The translations under genes and the position numbers were made by a program. Below are positions 8,217-15,768 of a stretch of 64,000 nucleotides of DNA, in pieces. The stretch's first letter is position 1. Each line of letters opens with the position of its first letter. Under the pieces are notes generated by a model. The model was given only the letters and a program-made list of their open reading frames with translations, ran no database searches and was not told the origin of the DNA. Where the stretch lies: contig CBDCWE010000003.1 in assembly GCA_965223355.1 (NCBI GenBank), forward strand, positions 4,712,001 through 4,776,000, in the 5' to 3' direction. Source of the stretch: Tectiglobus sp965223355. Lineage in GTDB: Bacteria; Pseudomonadota; Alphaproteobacteria; Rhizobiales; Hyphomicrobiaceae.

Positions 8217-8906
8217 ATGCGGATTATCGATCTGACCATGCCGATCATCACGGATCACGTGCGATGGGCGAGCGAGCGCACCGTCGCCGGCGATCTGGCG
8301 GCCGGTGATACCGCGCAGGTGACGACGGTCAAGGTGTCGTGCCATGCGTTCACCCACGTCGATGCGCGTCGTCATTATTTCGCGGACGGCGATACGATCG
8401 AGCAAACACCGCTCGACGCGCTGGTCGGCGATGCCGCCGTTGTCAATTTGATGGACATCGAACCCAACGAAGCCATCGGCGCGGAGCGGCTCGCGGCACG
8501 GGCCGGCCATGTTCGACGCCGAGATCGCGTCGTTCTGAAGTCCGGCTGGCATCGCCATCGTCACTTCAATTCTCGTGAATTCTGGACCGATGCGCCCTAT
8601 CTGACCGCCGACGGCGCCGGCTGGCTGCTCGATCGTGGGATCTGCACAATCTGCTATGACTTTCCGCAGGACTATGTCATCCGCCTGCTGCTCGATGGGA
8701 TCCAAAGTCCGCTGCCGGAGCATGTCACACACGATATCCTGCTGCGCAACGGCGTGCACATGGTCGAATATCTGACCAATACCGCGCAGATCTCCCAGGA
8801 TCGCGTGTTTCTGTCGGCAGCGCCGCTGAAGATTCCCGAGGCCGACGGCGCCCCCGCGCGCGTCTATGTGGTCGAAGGTCTATCGGACGGGCGCAAAGCG
8901 ACCTGA
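8217..8906 (+). CDS. Cyclase-family hydrolase (kynurenine-formamidase-like fold)
   Basis: This 229-residue protein begins MRIIDLTMPI and has HAFTHVDARRHY at about residues 43-54, a variant of the HxGTHxDxPxH metal-binding motif of the PF04199 cyclase family. VVLKSGWHRHRH follows. Members hydrolyse amides or lactones, including N-formylkynurenine and isatin, with a divalent metal. The ATG at 8217 has GGGAGG five bases upstream. In the motif the usual Gly is replaced by Phe and the Pro by Arg, so the substrate may differ from known members. A type B repeat begins directly after the stop. Confidence 0.75.
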   Translation: MRIIDLTMPIITDHVRWASERTVAGDLAAGDTAQVTTVKVSCHAFTHVDARRHYFADGDTIEQTPLDALVGDAAVVNLMDIEPNEAIGAERLAARAGHVRRRDRVVLKSGWHRHRHFNSREFWTDAPYLTADGAGWLLDRGICTICYDFPQDYVIRLLLDGIQSPLPEHVTHDILLRNGVHMVEYLTNTAQISQDRVFLSAAPLKIPEADGAPARVYVVEGLSDGRKAT

Positions 8907-9076
8907 GCGTCCTCTGAACGGGTCCAGGGGATGATCCCCTGGTCGGGGTGTTTGAGGGGCTGAAAGCCCCTCAAGGATCGCCGCAACGCGGCGATTGGTT
9001 AAGGGCTCTGCCCTTAACGATCCCGCCAAAGGGCATTGCCCTTTGGAAACCCGGAACTTGATCAGAGGTTCCCTAG
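8907..9076. repeat. Repeat family B, copy 1 (five-hairpin chain)
   Basis: Five consecutive short palindromes can be read: CCAGGGGATGATCCCCTGG, TTGAGGGGC/GCCCCTCAA, ATCGCCGCAACGCGGCGAT, TTAAGGGCTCTGCCCTTAA and CCAAAGGGC/GCCCTTTGG. The right end, CTTGATCAGAGGTTCCCTAG, is the family's terminal repeat. Its CTAG is shared with the first base pairs of the adjoining C element. The left terminal repeat is degraded. Confidence 0.85.
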
Positions 9077-9338
9077 TGATCTGTATCACTTAAAATGGCG
9101 CATTCAGATGCGCTGCCCTGGTTCGTGAGCAGGAAGGCGTGCGAAAGCATAGCGTGGGCTATGGTGAGCACGGCTGACGCCCTCACGGGCCAGGGCAGCG
9201 CACCGAAGGCGCTCAGATTTGGCCTGATGCCAGCGTTGCGGCGGCCTCATGATGCGCCGCATCACCACGGCCACCGCGCCTTGGCACAAACCAAATCTGA
9301 GCGTCTGAATACGCCATTTTAAGTGATGCAGACCACTA
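9074..9338. mobile_element. Repeat family C, copy 1 (265-bp MITE)
   Basis: The element has terminal inverted repeats of about 27 bp, flanked by or including TA. The left tip reads TAGTGATCTGTATCACTT and continues AAAATGGCG; the right tip is nearly its reverse complement. Inside are two long imperfect palindromes: GCGCTGCCCTGG pairs with CCAGGGCAGCGC, and GCTCAGATTTGG pairs with CCAAATCTGAGC. There is no coding capacity of its own. The last three bases are the ilvN stop codon. Confidence 0.85.
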
Positions 9339-9878
9339 CAGCCCGCCCTCGCCCCGCGCAATGGCTGCAATGCCGGTGCGGGAGACTTCGACCAGGCCGA
9401 GGCCGGCCATGATGTTAATGAAGCGCTCGATATCGATTGGCCGGCCGGTGAGTTGAAAGACAAAATGCTCGGTTGAAGCGTCGATAACCTTGGCTTCGAA
9501 AATTTCCGCAAGACGCAAGGATTCGATGCGCTCTTCGCCCTTGCCGGCAACTTTGATCAAGGCCAGTTCGCGTTCCAATGAATCGCTTTCGATCGTCAGA
9601 TCAACAACCCGGTGAACGGGAACCATACGCTCCAGCTGATGTTTGATTTGTTCAATCACCGCGGCCGTACCGCGCGTTACAATGGTAATGCGCGAGAGGT
9701 GCTTTTCGTGTTCGGTTTCGGTCACCGTCAACGAGTCGATGTTGTAGCCGCGGCCGGAAAACAAGCCGATAACGCGCGCGAGCACGCCCGGCTCGTTGTC
9801 GACGAGAATGGCGAGGGTGCGCTGGACAACGTTCTGGTCGGTGACCGGGTCGGGGTAGTGCGATTGGGACGGTGACAT
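9336..9878 (-). CDS. ilvN: Acetolactate synthase, regulatory (small) subunit
   Basis: IlvN binds the catalytic IlvB subunit and gives valine feedback control in branched-chain amino acid synthesis. The 180-residue protein shows the N-terminal ACT domain, RTLAILVDNEPGVLARVIGL followed by FSGRGYNIDSLTV, at about residues 20-55. The C-terminal ACT-like half contains SLRLAEIFEAKVIDAS. The ATG at 9876-9878 is chosen because AAAGG precedes it and homologues start nearby; a frame upstream adds 18 residues. The stop TAG is formed by the terminal bases of a family C mobile repeat. The usual partner ilvB is 1.6 kb upstream instead of adjacent. Confidence 0.92.
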   Translation of the reverse strand: MSPSQSHYPDPVTDQNVVQRTLAILVDNEPGVLARVIGLFSGRGYNIDSLTVTETEHEKHLSRITIVTRGTAAVIEQIKHQLERMVPVHRVVDLTIESDSLERELALIKVAGKGEERIESLRLAEIFEAKVIDASTEHFVFQLTGRPIDIERFINIMAGLGLVEVSRTGIAAIARGEGGL

Positions 9879-9944
9879 CGATTGGCCTTTGAGTGGTCGT
9901 TTGGGTGGGACGAGGGCGGTGGCCTGAGCCAACGCACCTCGGGC

Positions 9945-10637
9945 TCAAGATGGGGTGTGCTGGCGCAGGGTGACCGCTGCTTGTTCGTCGATTTCGTCGC
10001 TGGGCACGATCCAGGTTTCCTCGAGAGCTTGGTCGCGCCACGCACGATAGGGGGGGTAGGTGAGCACGGCGTCCATGTAGCTGCGCGATTGCGGCGTGAC
10101 GTCGAAGTCGTAGGTATCAAGGCGTGTGACTACCGGCGCGTACATGGCGTCAGCGGCACTGAAGGCACCGTAAAGAAACGGGCCATCGCCGTTGCCACCG
10201 AACCTGTCGCGCGCCTCCGACCAGATCGCCTCAATGCGCTCGACGTCGCCGGCGACCTCGGACCCGCGCTCACGTCGGTAAAAGCGTTTGCCGAGGTTCA
10301 TGGGGCAGGCCGCGCGCAACGCTGAAAACCCGGCATGCATCTCTGATGCGACGGCGCGGGCATGGGCGCGTGCCGCGGTTGCCTGCGGCCAGACATGCTT
10401 ATCAGGATGGCGCTCGTGCAGGTATTCTGCAATCGCCAGACTTTCCCACACCTTGATGTCGCCATCGACCAGAACGGGGACGCGGCCGGCCGCCGAAATC
10501 GCCGCGATGGCTGATCTCGTGTCCGGCTGATCGAGCGGAATCACCGTTTCGTCGAACGCAATGTCGAGCGCTCTGAGCAGCAACCAGGCGCGAAGCGACC
10601 ACGACGAATAGCATTTGTTGCCAATATAAAGATGCAT
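9945..10637 (-). CDS. Glutathione S-transferase family protein
   Basis: The protein has 230 residues. The N-terminal thioredoxin-like domain starts MHLYIGNKCYSSWSLRAWLL, where the SSWS motif supplies the likely catalytic Ser. It continues with GRVPVLVDGDIKVWESLAIA, the glutathione-binding cis-Pro and the Glu-Ser pair. The C-terminal helical domain follows from about residue 85. Substrate is unknown. The gene sits between ilvB and ilvN on the same strand, which is unusual because these two are normally neighbours. It is bordered upstream by the B and A repeat stack. Confidence 0.85.
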   Translation of the reverse strand: MHLYIGNKCYSSWSLRAWLLLRALDIAFDETVIPLDQPDTRSAIAAISAAGRVPVLVDGDIKVWESLAIAEYLHERHPDKHVWPQATAARAHARAVASEMHAGFSALRAACPMNLGKRFYRRERGSEVAGDVERIEAIWSEARDRFGGNGDGPFLYGAFSAADAMYAPVVTRLDTYDFDVTPQSRSYMDAVLTYPPYRAWRDQALEETWIVPSDEIDEQAAVTLRQHTPS

Positions 10638-10822
10638 TGGTCAGATCCTTGCTGTGCTTGACGATCCATGCGCCTCGACGCGCGGCCGGGGCATTGCCGG
10701 GCGGCGGCCCGGCGCGCGATGTTCGCCCGCAAACGCATTAGTCCGGGCCCATTGACGCCGATTTGGTGCGCTGCCCTGCGCCAAGGATTTCAATACGAAC
10801 CACATTGTCTGCCGCCTCGCGC

Positions 10823-11003
10823 CTAGGGAACCTCTGATTAAGTCCAGAGTCCAGGGGATGATCCCCTGGTCGGGGAGATTGAGGGGTTGAAAGCCCCTCA
10901 AGGATCGCCGCACGGCGGCGATTGGTTAAGGGCGCGGCCCTTAACGATCCCGCCAAAGGGCGTTGCCCTTTGGAAACCTGAGACTTGATCAGAGGTTTCC
11001 TAG
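10823..11003. repeat. Repeat family B, copy 2 (full length, both terminal repeats)
   Basis: This is the best preserved copy. CTAGGGAACCTCTGATTAAG at the left and its near reverse complement (CTTGATCAGAGGTTTCCTAG) at the right enclose the five hairpins CCAGGGGATGATCCCCTGG, TTGAGGGG/CCCCTCAA, ATCGCCG/CGGCGAT, TTAAGGGC/GCCCTTAA and CCAAAGGGC/GCCCTTTGG. The right CTAG is shared with A copy 2. Confidence 0.9.
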
Positions 11004-11083
11004 AGCAACCTGCCTTTATTCGGAATCGGAACGATCCCGAATAAAGGCAGAAAGTTGCTCGCCTCTAAAGCACGATGATCTAG
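11000..11083. repeat. Repeat family A, copy 2 (short form)
   Basis: CTAGAGCAACCTGCCTTTAT opens the main hairpin, whose other arm runs AATAAAGGCAG to GTTGCTC. The second hairpin is absent, so GCCTCTAAAGCAC joins directly to GATGATCTAG. CTAG is present at both ends, and the left one is shared with the B copy. Confidence 0.9.
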
Positions 11084-11256
11084 CAGCGCAGCAAATTGAC
11101 CAATACCGATGCGTCTCGCCCATGCCTCCAGACGAACTCTTGGCTCAGGAAGGACACTCGTAAGTCTATTAAGTCTATGTTGTTTTTGAGGTTTTTTATC
11201 AGAAGGTCGTCACACCACCTACTGCACTCATTGAACGAACTTCTGATTGAGACCAC
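11084..11256. other. Unassigned spacer ending in a solo family C tip
   Basis: No gene is seen. TCAGGAAGGACAC at 11145-11157 also occurs, inverted, near 15667-15680, and an AAGTCTAT doublet follows. The last 12 bases (11245-11256, GATTGAGACCAC) are a lone family C tip facing the intact copy to the right. Together they form a 26-bp perfect palindrome centred on CTAG at 11245-11270. Confidence 0.55.
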
Positions 11257-11522
11257 TAGTGGTCTCAATCACCTAAAATGGCGCATTGAGATGCGCTGCC
11301 CTGGTTCGTGAGCAGGAAGGCGTGCGCAAGCATAGCGTGTGCTATGGTGAGCACGGCTGACGCCCTCACGGGCCAGGGCAGCGCACCGAAGGCGCTCAGA
11401 TTTGGCCTGATGCCAGCGTTGCGGCGGCCTCATGATGCGCCACATCACCACGGCCACCCGCGCCTTGGCACAGACCAAATCTGAGCGTCTGAATACGCCA
11501 TTTTAGGTGATTGAGACCACTA
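11257..11522. mobile_element. Repeat family C, copy 2 (266-bp MITE with perfect 27-bp ends)
   Basis: The left end TAGTGGTCTCAATCACCTAA (then AATGGCG) is repeated exactly, in inverted orientation, at the right end. The internal arms GCGCTGCCCTGG/CCAGGGCAGCGC and GCTCAGATTTGG/CCAAATCTGAGC are as in copy 1. It carries no protein gene. The terminal TA with its neighbouring C forms the stop codon of ilvB. Confidence 0.9.
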
Positions 11523-13286
11523 GACCAAGGTTTTGCCTTCCGCGCCGATGGCTGTGCCGATGTCGTCGTCTGAGACCTCCTCGCCAAGCAGCATTTCGTT
11601 GTGGGCTTTGCCGGACGGGATCATCGGGAAGCAGTTGGCGAGGTTGGCAACACGGCAATCAAACAGCACCGGGCCCGGCGTGTTGATCATCGTCATAATG
11701 GCCGCGTCGAGATCTGCGGGGTTGTCGCAAATCAGACCGCTGGCACCATAGGCCTCGGCGAGTTTGACGAAGTCGGGTAACGACTCGGTATAGCTCTCCG
11801 AATAGCGGTTGCCGTGCAGCAGTTGCTGCCATTGACGGACCATGCCCATGTACTGGTTGTTGAGAATGAAGACCTTGACCGGCAGCCCGTACTGGATCGC
11901 GGTCGACATCTCCTGAATGTTCATCAGGATCGAGGCATCGCCGGCAACGTCGATGACAAGGGCCTGGGGATGCGCCAGCTGAACGCCGATGGCGGCCGGC
12001 AGGCCATAGCCCATCGTGCCAAGGCCGCCGGACGTCATCCAGCGGTTGGGCTGCTCGAAGTGCATGAACTGGGCCGCCCACATCTGATGCTGGCCGACTT
12101 CGGTGGTAATGTAGGTATCCTGATCCTTGGTCAGTTCATAGAGCCGCTCGATCGCCTGCTGCGGCATGATGAACCGGTCCGACGTCTTGTAGGCGAGCGA
12201 CTTGCGGCGCCGCCAACCGTTGATCTCCTTCCACCAGGCTTTGAGGGCGGACTTGTCGACGCCCGGGGCTTTCGACTTCCAGACTTTGATCATGTCCTCC
12301 AGCGCATAGGCGCTATCGGCGATGATGGGAATGTCAGCCCGCACATTCTTGTTGATCGACGAAGGGTCGATGTCGATGTGGATGCGTTTCGAATAGGGCG
12401 CAAAGGCATCGAGCCGGCCGGTGATGCGATCATCAAAGCGGGCGCCAATCGCGATCATGACATCGCAATCGTGCATCGCCATGTTGGCCTCGTAGGTGCC
12501 GTGCATGCCGAGCATGCCGAGCCATTCCTTGCCGCTCGCCGGGAAGGCGCCGAGCCCCATCAGGGTCGAGGTGATCGGGAAACCGGTGAGTTTGACGAAT
12601 TGCCTGAGCAGCTGTGAGGCCTTTGGTCCGGAGTTGATCACGCCGCCGCCCGTATAAAAGATCGGACGCTTGGCGCTGACGATCAGGTCGACGGCAGCGG
12701 CGATGCTTGCCGCCGCGGGCTTCAGGCTCGGACGATAGGTTTTGTGCTGAATGTTGGACGGGCCGACATAGTTGCCGCTGGCAAACTGAACATCCTTCGG
12801 AATATCGATGACGACCGGGCCGGGCCGCCCGGAGCGAGCAACATAAAACGCTTCGTGCAGGACGCGGGCGAGGTCGTCGGGGCTCTTGACCAGATAATTG
12901 TGCTTGGTGCAGGAGCGCGTGATGCCGACGGTATCGCATTCCTGGAATGCATCGGAGCCGATCAGATGGGTCGGCACCTGGCCGGTAATGCAAACCACCG
13001 GGATTGAATCCATCAGGGCGTCGGTCAAGCCGGTAACCGCGTTGGTTGCACCTGGCCCCGAGGTGACGAGAACAACGCCAACTTTGCCGGTCGAGCGGGC
13101 GTAGCCTTCGGCGGCATGAACGGCGCCGCCCTCCTGGCGCACGAGGATGTGGCGCACCTTGTCCTGTTGAAAGATTTCATCATAGATCGGCAGGACGGCA
13201 CCGCCCGGATAGCCGAAAATCAGCTCAACACCCTGGTCGATCAAGGCCTGGGTGACCATTTCGGCGCCGGTCATCGTGCGTGGCAT
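11520..13286 (-). CDS. ilvB: Acetolactate synthase, catalytic (large) subunit
   Basis: This ThDP enzyme condenses two pyruvates, or pyruvate with 2-oxobutyrate, in the first common step to valine, leucine and isoleucine. The 588 residues show the PYR-domain segment VELIFGYPGGAVLPIYDEI with the catalytic Glu in VRQEGGAVHAAEGYARSTG, and the VLVTSGPGATNAVTGL segment. The ThDP-domain motif GDASILMNIQEMSTAIQYGL is followed by NNQYMGMVRQWQ. The ATG at 13286 has GGAG seven bases upstream. The TAG stop coincides with the tip of a family C element, and ilvN is separated from it by repeats and a GST gene. Confidence 0.95.
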   Translation of the reverse strand: MPRTMTGAEMVTQALIDQGVELIFGYPGGAVLPIYDEIFQQDKVRHILVRQEGGAVHAAEGYARSTGKVGVVLVTSGPGATNAVTGLTDALMDSIPVVCITGQVPTHLIGSDAFQECDTVGITRSCTKHNYLVKSPDDLARVLHEAFYVARSGRPGPVVIDIPKDVQFASGNYVGPSNIQHKTYRPSLKPAAASIAAAVDLIVSAKRPIFYTGGGVINSGPKASQLLRQFVKLTGFPITSTLMGLGAFPASGKEWLGMLGMHGTYEANMAMHDCDVMIAIGARFDDRITGRLDAFAPYSKRIHIDIDPSSINKNVRADIPIIADSAYALEDMIKVWKSKAPGVDKSALKAWWKEINGWRRRKSLAYKTSDRFIMPQQAIERLYELTKDQDTYITTEVGQHQMWAAQFMHFEQPNRWMTSGGLGTMGYGLPAAIGVQLAHPQALVIDVAGDASILMNIQEMSTAIQYGLPVKVFILNNQYMGMVRQWQQLLHGNRYSESYTESLPDFVKLAEAYGASGLICDNPADLDAAIMTMINTPGPVLFDCRVANLANCFPMIPSGKAHNEMLLGEEVSDDDIGTAIGAEGKTLV

Positions 13287-13500
13287 GCTTATACTCCGGT
13301 TTCAGGTCCGAGCCGTCGGCTGCGCAGCGCCAATGGCGCCGGTCCGCTGCAGGATCAGCTCTCCTCGGTTTGTGCTTCGATCGCACGGATGCACCATCCG
13401 CCCGCCATCCGCCACCGCCCGACGCGGTCGCCAGCCAACGATAAGTCACGGCGAGCGAAGCAGAAGGTTTGGTATTGCGATCCGCCGTGCGCTTCAAGCT

Positions 13501-14424
13501 CTATTTTATATTTGGAAAAATATTGGCCGAGAAACTTTTCATTTGTTTCGTATTAAGTCGCTTCCACGACATCATATTGCGATTCAACCAGGTGAGCTGG
13601 CGTTTGATGTAATTCCTAGTCTCGGTTTTGGTGGCCTCGATTGCCGTCGCCAGGTCGATCTGGCGGCGGAGATGGCTGATCAAGGGCTGGACCCCCAAAG
13701 CGCGCATGATGGGCAGCGACTGGTCGAGGTTTTTGGCCGCCAGTTGCGCCACTTCGGCCAGCGCACCGTCGGCAATCATAGTCTCGAGGCGCTGCTCGCA
13801 CTTACCATAGAGTTCTTCGCGCGGCGTATCGATGACAATGCGGATCGTCCCCGCCTGGGGTAACACGGGAACGCCGGGGATGCGCTGCCACTCGGCCAGG
13901 GATTGGCCCGTTGCATCGAGAACTTCCAGGGCGCGCACAATGCGTTGCGGGTCCGTGGGCTGCAGGCGGACGGCCATTTTGGGATCACGGTTGGCAAGCA
14001 GCCCGTGCAATTGTTCCGGGCCGAGCCGGTTCGCCTCCGCGCGCCAGTGATTGCGGATTGGCAACGGGATTGGCGGGATTGGCGAAAGCCCATCGAGCAA
14101 GGCCTTGAAGTAGAGCCCCGTACCGCCGACGAGGATTGGGACCTGGCCGGCGTCGGCGCATTCTGCGATTGCCGCTTCGGCATCGCTGACGTAGCGGCCA
14201 ACCGAATAAGCCTGATGGCCGGGCACAAATCCGTAAAGGCGATGCGGGACGATCGCCAGATCCGCGAGCGGCGGTCTGGCCGTCAGAACCGACAGGTCTT
14301 CATAGACCTGCATGCTGTCGGCATTGATAATGACCCCGTCGACCTTGGCGGCAATGTCCAGGGCAAGTTGGGACTTGCCGCTGGCGGTGGGACCTGCGAT
14401 GAGGATTGCCCGGTAATTCGACAT
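13501..14424 (-). CDS. miaA: tRNA dimethylallyltransferase
   Basis: MiaA adds a dimethylallyl group to A37 of tRNAs that read codons starting with U. The 307-residue protein has the P-loop AGPTASGKSQLALDIA, INADSMQVYEDL (DSxQ substrate motif), PHRLYGFV and VGGTGLYFKALLDGLSPIP, all diagnostic. The C-terminal segment ETRNYIKRQLTWLNRN is the usual tRNA-binding end. I chose the ATG at 14424 over a TTG two codons upstream. The gene diverges from serB, leaving about 70 bases for both promoters. The 214-base gap to ilvB holds nothing recognisable. Confidence 0.95.
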   Translation of the reverse strand: MSNYRAILIAGPTASGKSQLALDIAAKVDGVIINADSMQVYEDLSVLTARPPLADLAIVPHRLYGFVPGHQAYSVGRYVSDAEAAIAECADAGQVPILVGGTGLYFKALLDGLSPIPPIPLPIRNHWRAEANRLGPEQLHGLLANRDPKMAVRLQPTDPQRIVRALEVLDATGQSLAEWQRIPGVPVLPQAGTIRIVIDTPREELYGKCEQRLETMIADGALAEVAQLAAKNLDQSLPIMRALGVQPLISHLRRQIDLATAIEATKTETRNYIKRQLTWLNRNMMSWKRLNTKQMKSFSANIFPNIK

Positions 14425-14493
14425 GTCCAAGTTCCGGAGGCGTCGGCCGACTGCTGAACCGCACTTAATCTACGGGATGAATAGAATCTCACC

Positions 14494-15429
14494 ATGCAAA
14501 AATTTGCACTGGTACTCACGTGTTCGCCTGTCAATCCGATCATGTCGGATCAATGGCTGGAAAATCTCGGCATTTCTGAATTGGTCCAGCACTCTGACCA
14601 ACACTCTGACCAACACTCTGAAACGAGGTGGCTGGGTGACGGTGTTTCATCTGAAACATTAATCTGCTGTGAACCTTCTGTCGTATCTGATCTGCTAAAC
14701 GAGGTTCGCCAGCGCATTGGCGGCGCCCCGGTCGACGCGAATATCGTTGCGCAGGATGGCTTTCGCCGCAAGAGGCTGCTGATCGCAGATATGGATTCAA
14801 CCATAATCGCACAGGAATGCATTGACGAGCTCGCCGAGCTGGCCGGCGCCGGCGCCTATGTGCGCGCCATCACGGAACGCGCCATGCGCGGCGAGCTAGC
14901 GTTTGAAGATGCCTTGCGGCAGCGGGTCTCGGCGCTCAGAGGCTTGACCGAACAGCAGTTACAAAATGTGCTAGATACGCATATTACTCTGACGCCAGGC
15001 GCCAAGACGTTGGTTGGCACCATGCGCGCGCATGGTGCGCACTGCGCGTTGGTCTCGGGCGGCTTCACCTGGTTTACCCGCGCGATTAGCGAACGGGTCG
15101 GGTTCTGCGATAACCAGGCCAATGAGCTCGTTATCTGCAACGGCATCGTCACCGGCCGCGTCGGCGAGCCGATTCTCGGCCGCGAGGCAAAGCTAGAGGC
15201 GCTGCTGACCTATCTCAAGGCGCTGCGGCTTCCGGCTGACGCCAGCATCGCCGTCGGCGATGGCGCCAATGATCTCGCGATGATCCGCCATGCCGGCCTC
15301 GGCGTTGCTTTCCGGGCAAAGCCGGTGGTTGGCGAACAAGCTGCGGCGTCTGTTGTTCACGGCGACCTCACGGCACTGCTGTTCCTCCAGGGTTACACGC
15401 AAAAGGAGTTTCAAGCCAACGCGCCTTGA
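14494..15429 (+). CDS. serB: Phosphoserine phosphatase
   Basis: SerB carries out the last step of serine synthesis. The HAD core begins with LIADMDSTIIAQECIDELAE near residues 95-114, where the first Asp is the nucleophile. CALVSGGFTWF (HAD motif II) and VGDGANDLAMI (motif IV) follow. The N-terminal 90 residues form the poorly conserved regulatory-like domain. It carries an HSDQHSDQHSE tract encoded by three 12-bp tandem repeats at 14590-14622. The total is 311 residues, near the usual 290-300 for alphaproteobacterial SerB. It is divergent from miaA. Confidence 0.93.
   Translation: MQKFALVLTCSPVNPIMSDQWLENLGISELVQHSDQHSDQHSETRWLGDGVSSETLICCEPSVVSDLLNEVRQRIGGAPVDANIVAQDGFRRKRLLIADMDSTIIAQECIDELAELAGAGAYVRAITERAMRGELAFEDALRQRVSALRGLTEQQLQNVLDTHITLTPGAKTLVGTMRAHGAHCALVSGGFTWFTRAISERVGFCDNQANELVICNGIVTGRVGEPILGREAKLEALLTYLKALRLPADASIAVGDGANDLAMIRHAGLGVAFRAKPVVGEQAAASVVHGDLTALLFLQGYTQKEFQANAP
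14590..14622. repeat. 12-bp tandem triplication inside serB
   Basis: CACTCTGACCAA occurs at 14590-14601 and 14602-14613, with a third partial copy at 14614-14622. It keeps the reading frame and encodes repeated His-Ser-Asp-Gln. Confidence 0.85.
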
Positions 15430-15768
15430 ACATCGTCGGCGTTTCGATATCTGCCAACAAGGACAGGATTTCGATGGCGTTTCGCAGTGAGCTCGAACCC
15501 TCCCGCCAGTGCGCAAGGGCACGTGTGCGGGGCGGCGGGCGGGGCGGAATGGGTCGGGCTCTGTCTGAGAGGCGATAGCGAGGGGATCAGACGTTCGCTG
15601 ACGTCAGCGCCTGCGGGCTCTGTCACGAACATGTGATCCGAACGCCTCACGCGCAACATCGATTTGCTCGTGTCCTTCCTGAACCAGGGGTCGGCCTGAA
15701 CCAGGGGTTGGTCCAGAGGATGCTGCAAAGGATCGCGAACTCTCAGGTCAGGACACGAGGAGTGGGCG
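15430..15768. other. Intergenic region with nested repeats
   Basis: No gene is seen in 339 bases. CTCGTGTCCT at 15667-15676 pairs exactly with AGGACACGAG at 15750-15759. Between them CCTGAACCAGGGGT is repeated directly (15678-15691 and 15695-15708). The right arm overlaps the ribosome binding site of the antiporter gene, so a hairpin here could affect its translation (inference). Confidence 0.5.

Noticed and set aside
8907..9076. Tandem Rho-independent terminators after the cyclase gene
   Set aside because: The hairpins are strong, but none is followed by a T-run, and the same chain recurs at unrelated sites, so it is a repeat family first. Termination remains possible but unsupported.
9104..11478. 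Small open frames inside the C elements (such as one near 11269-11478)
   Set aside because: They run through inverted repeats and palindromes, lack ribosome binding sites and resemble no protein. The elements are better read as non-coding.
13287..13500. Leader peptide or attenuator upstream of ilvB
   Set aside because: I looked for a short frame rich in Val, Leu or Ile codons with alternative hairpins ahead of ilvB and saw none.
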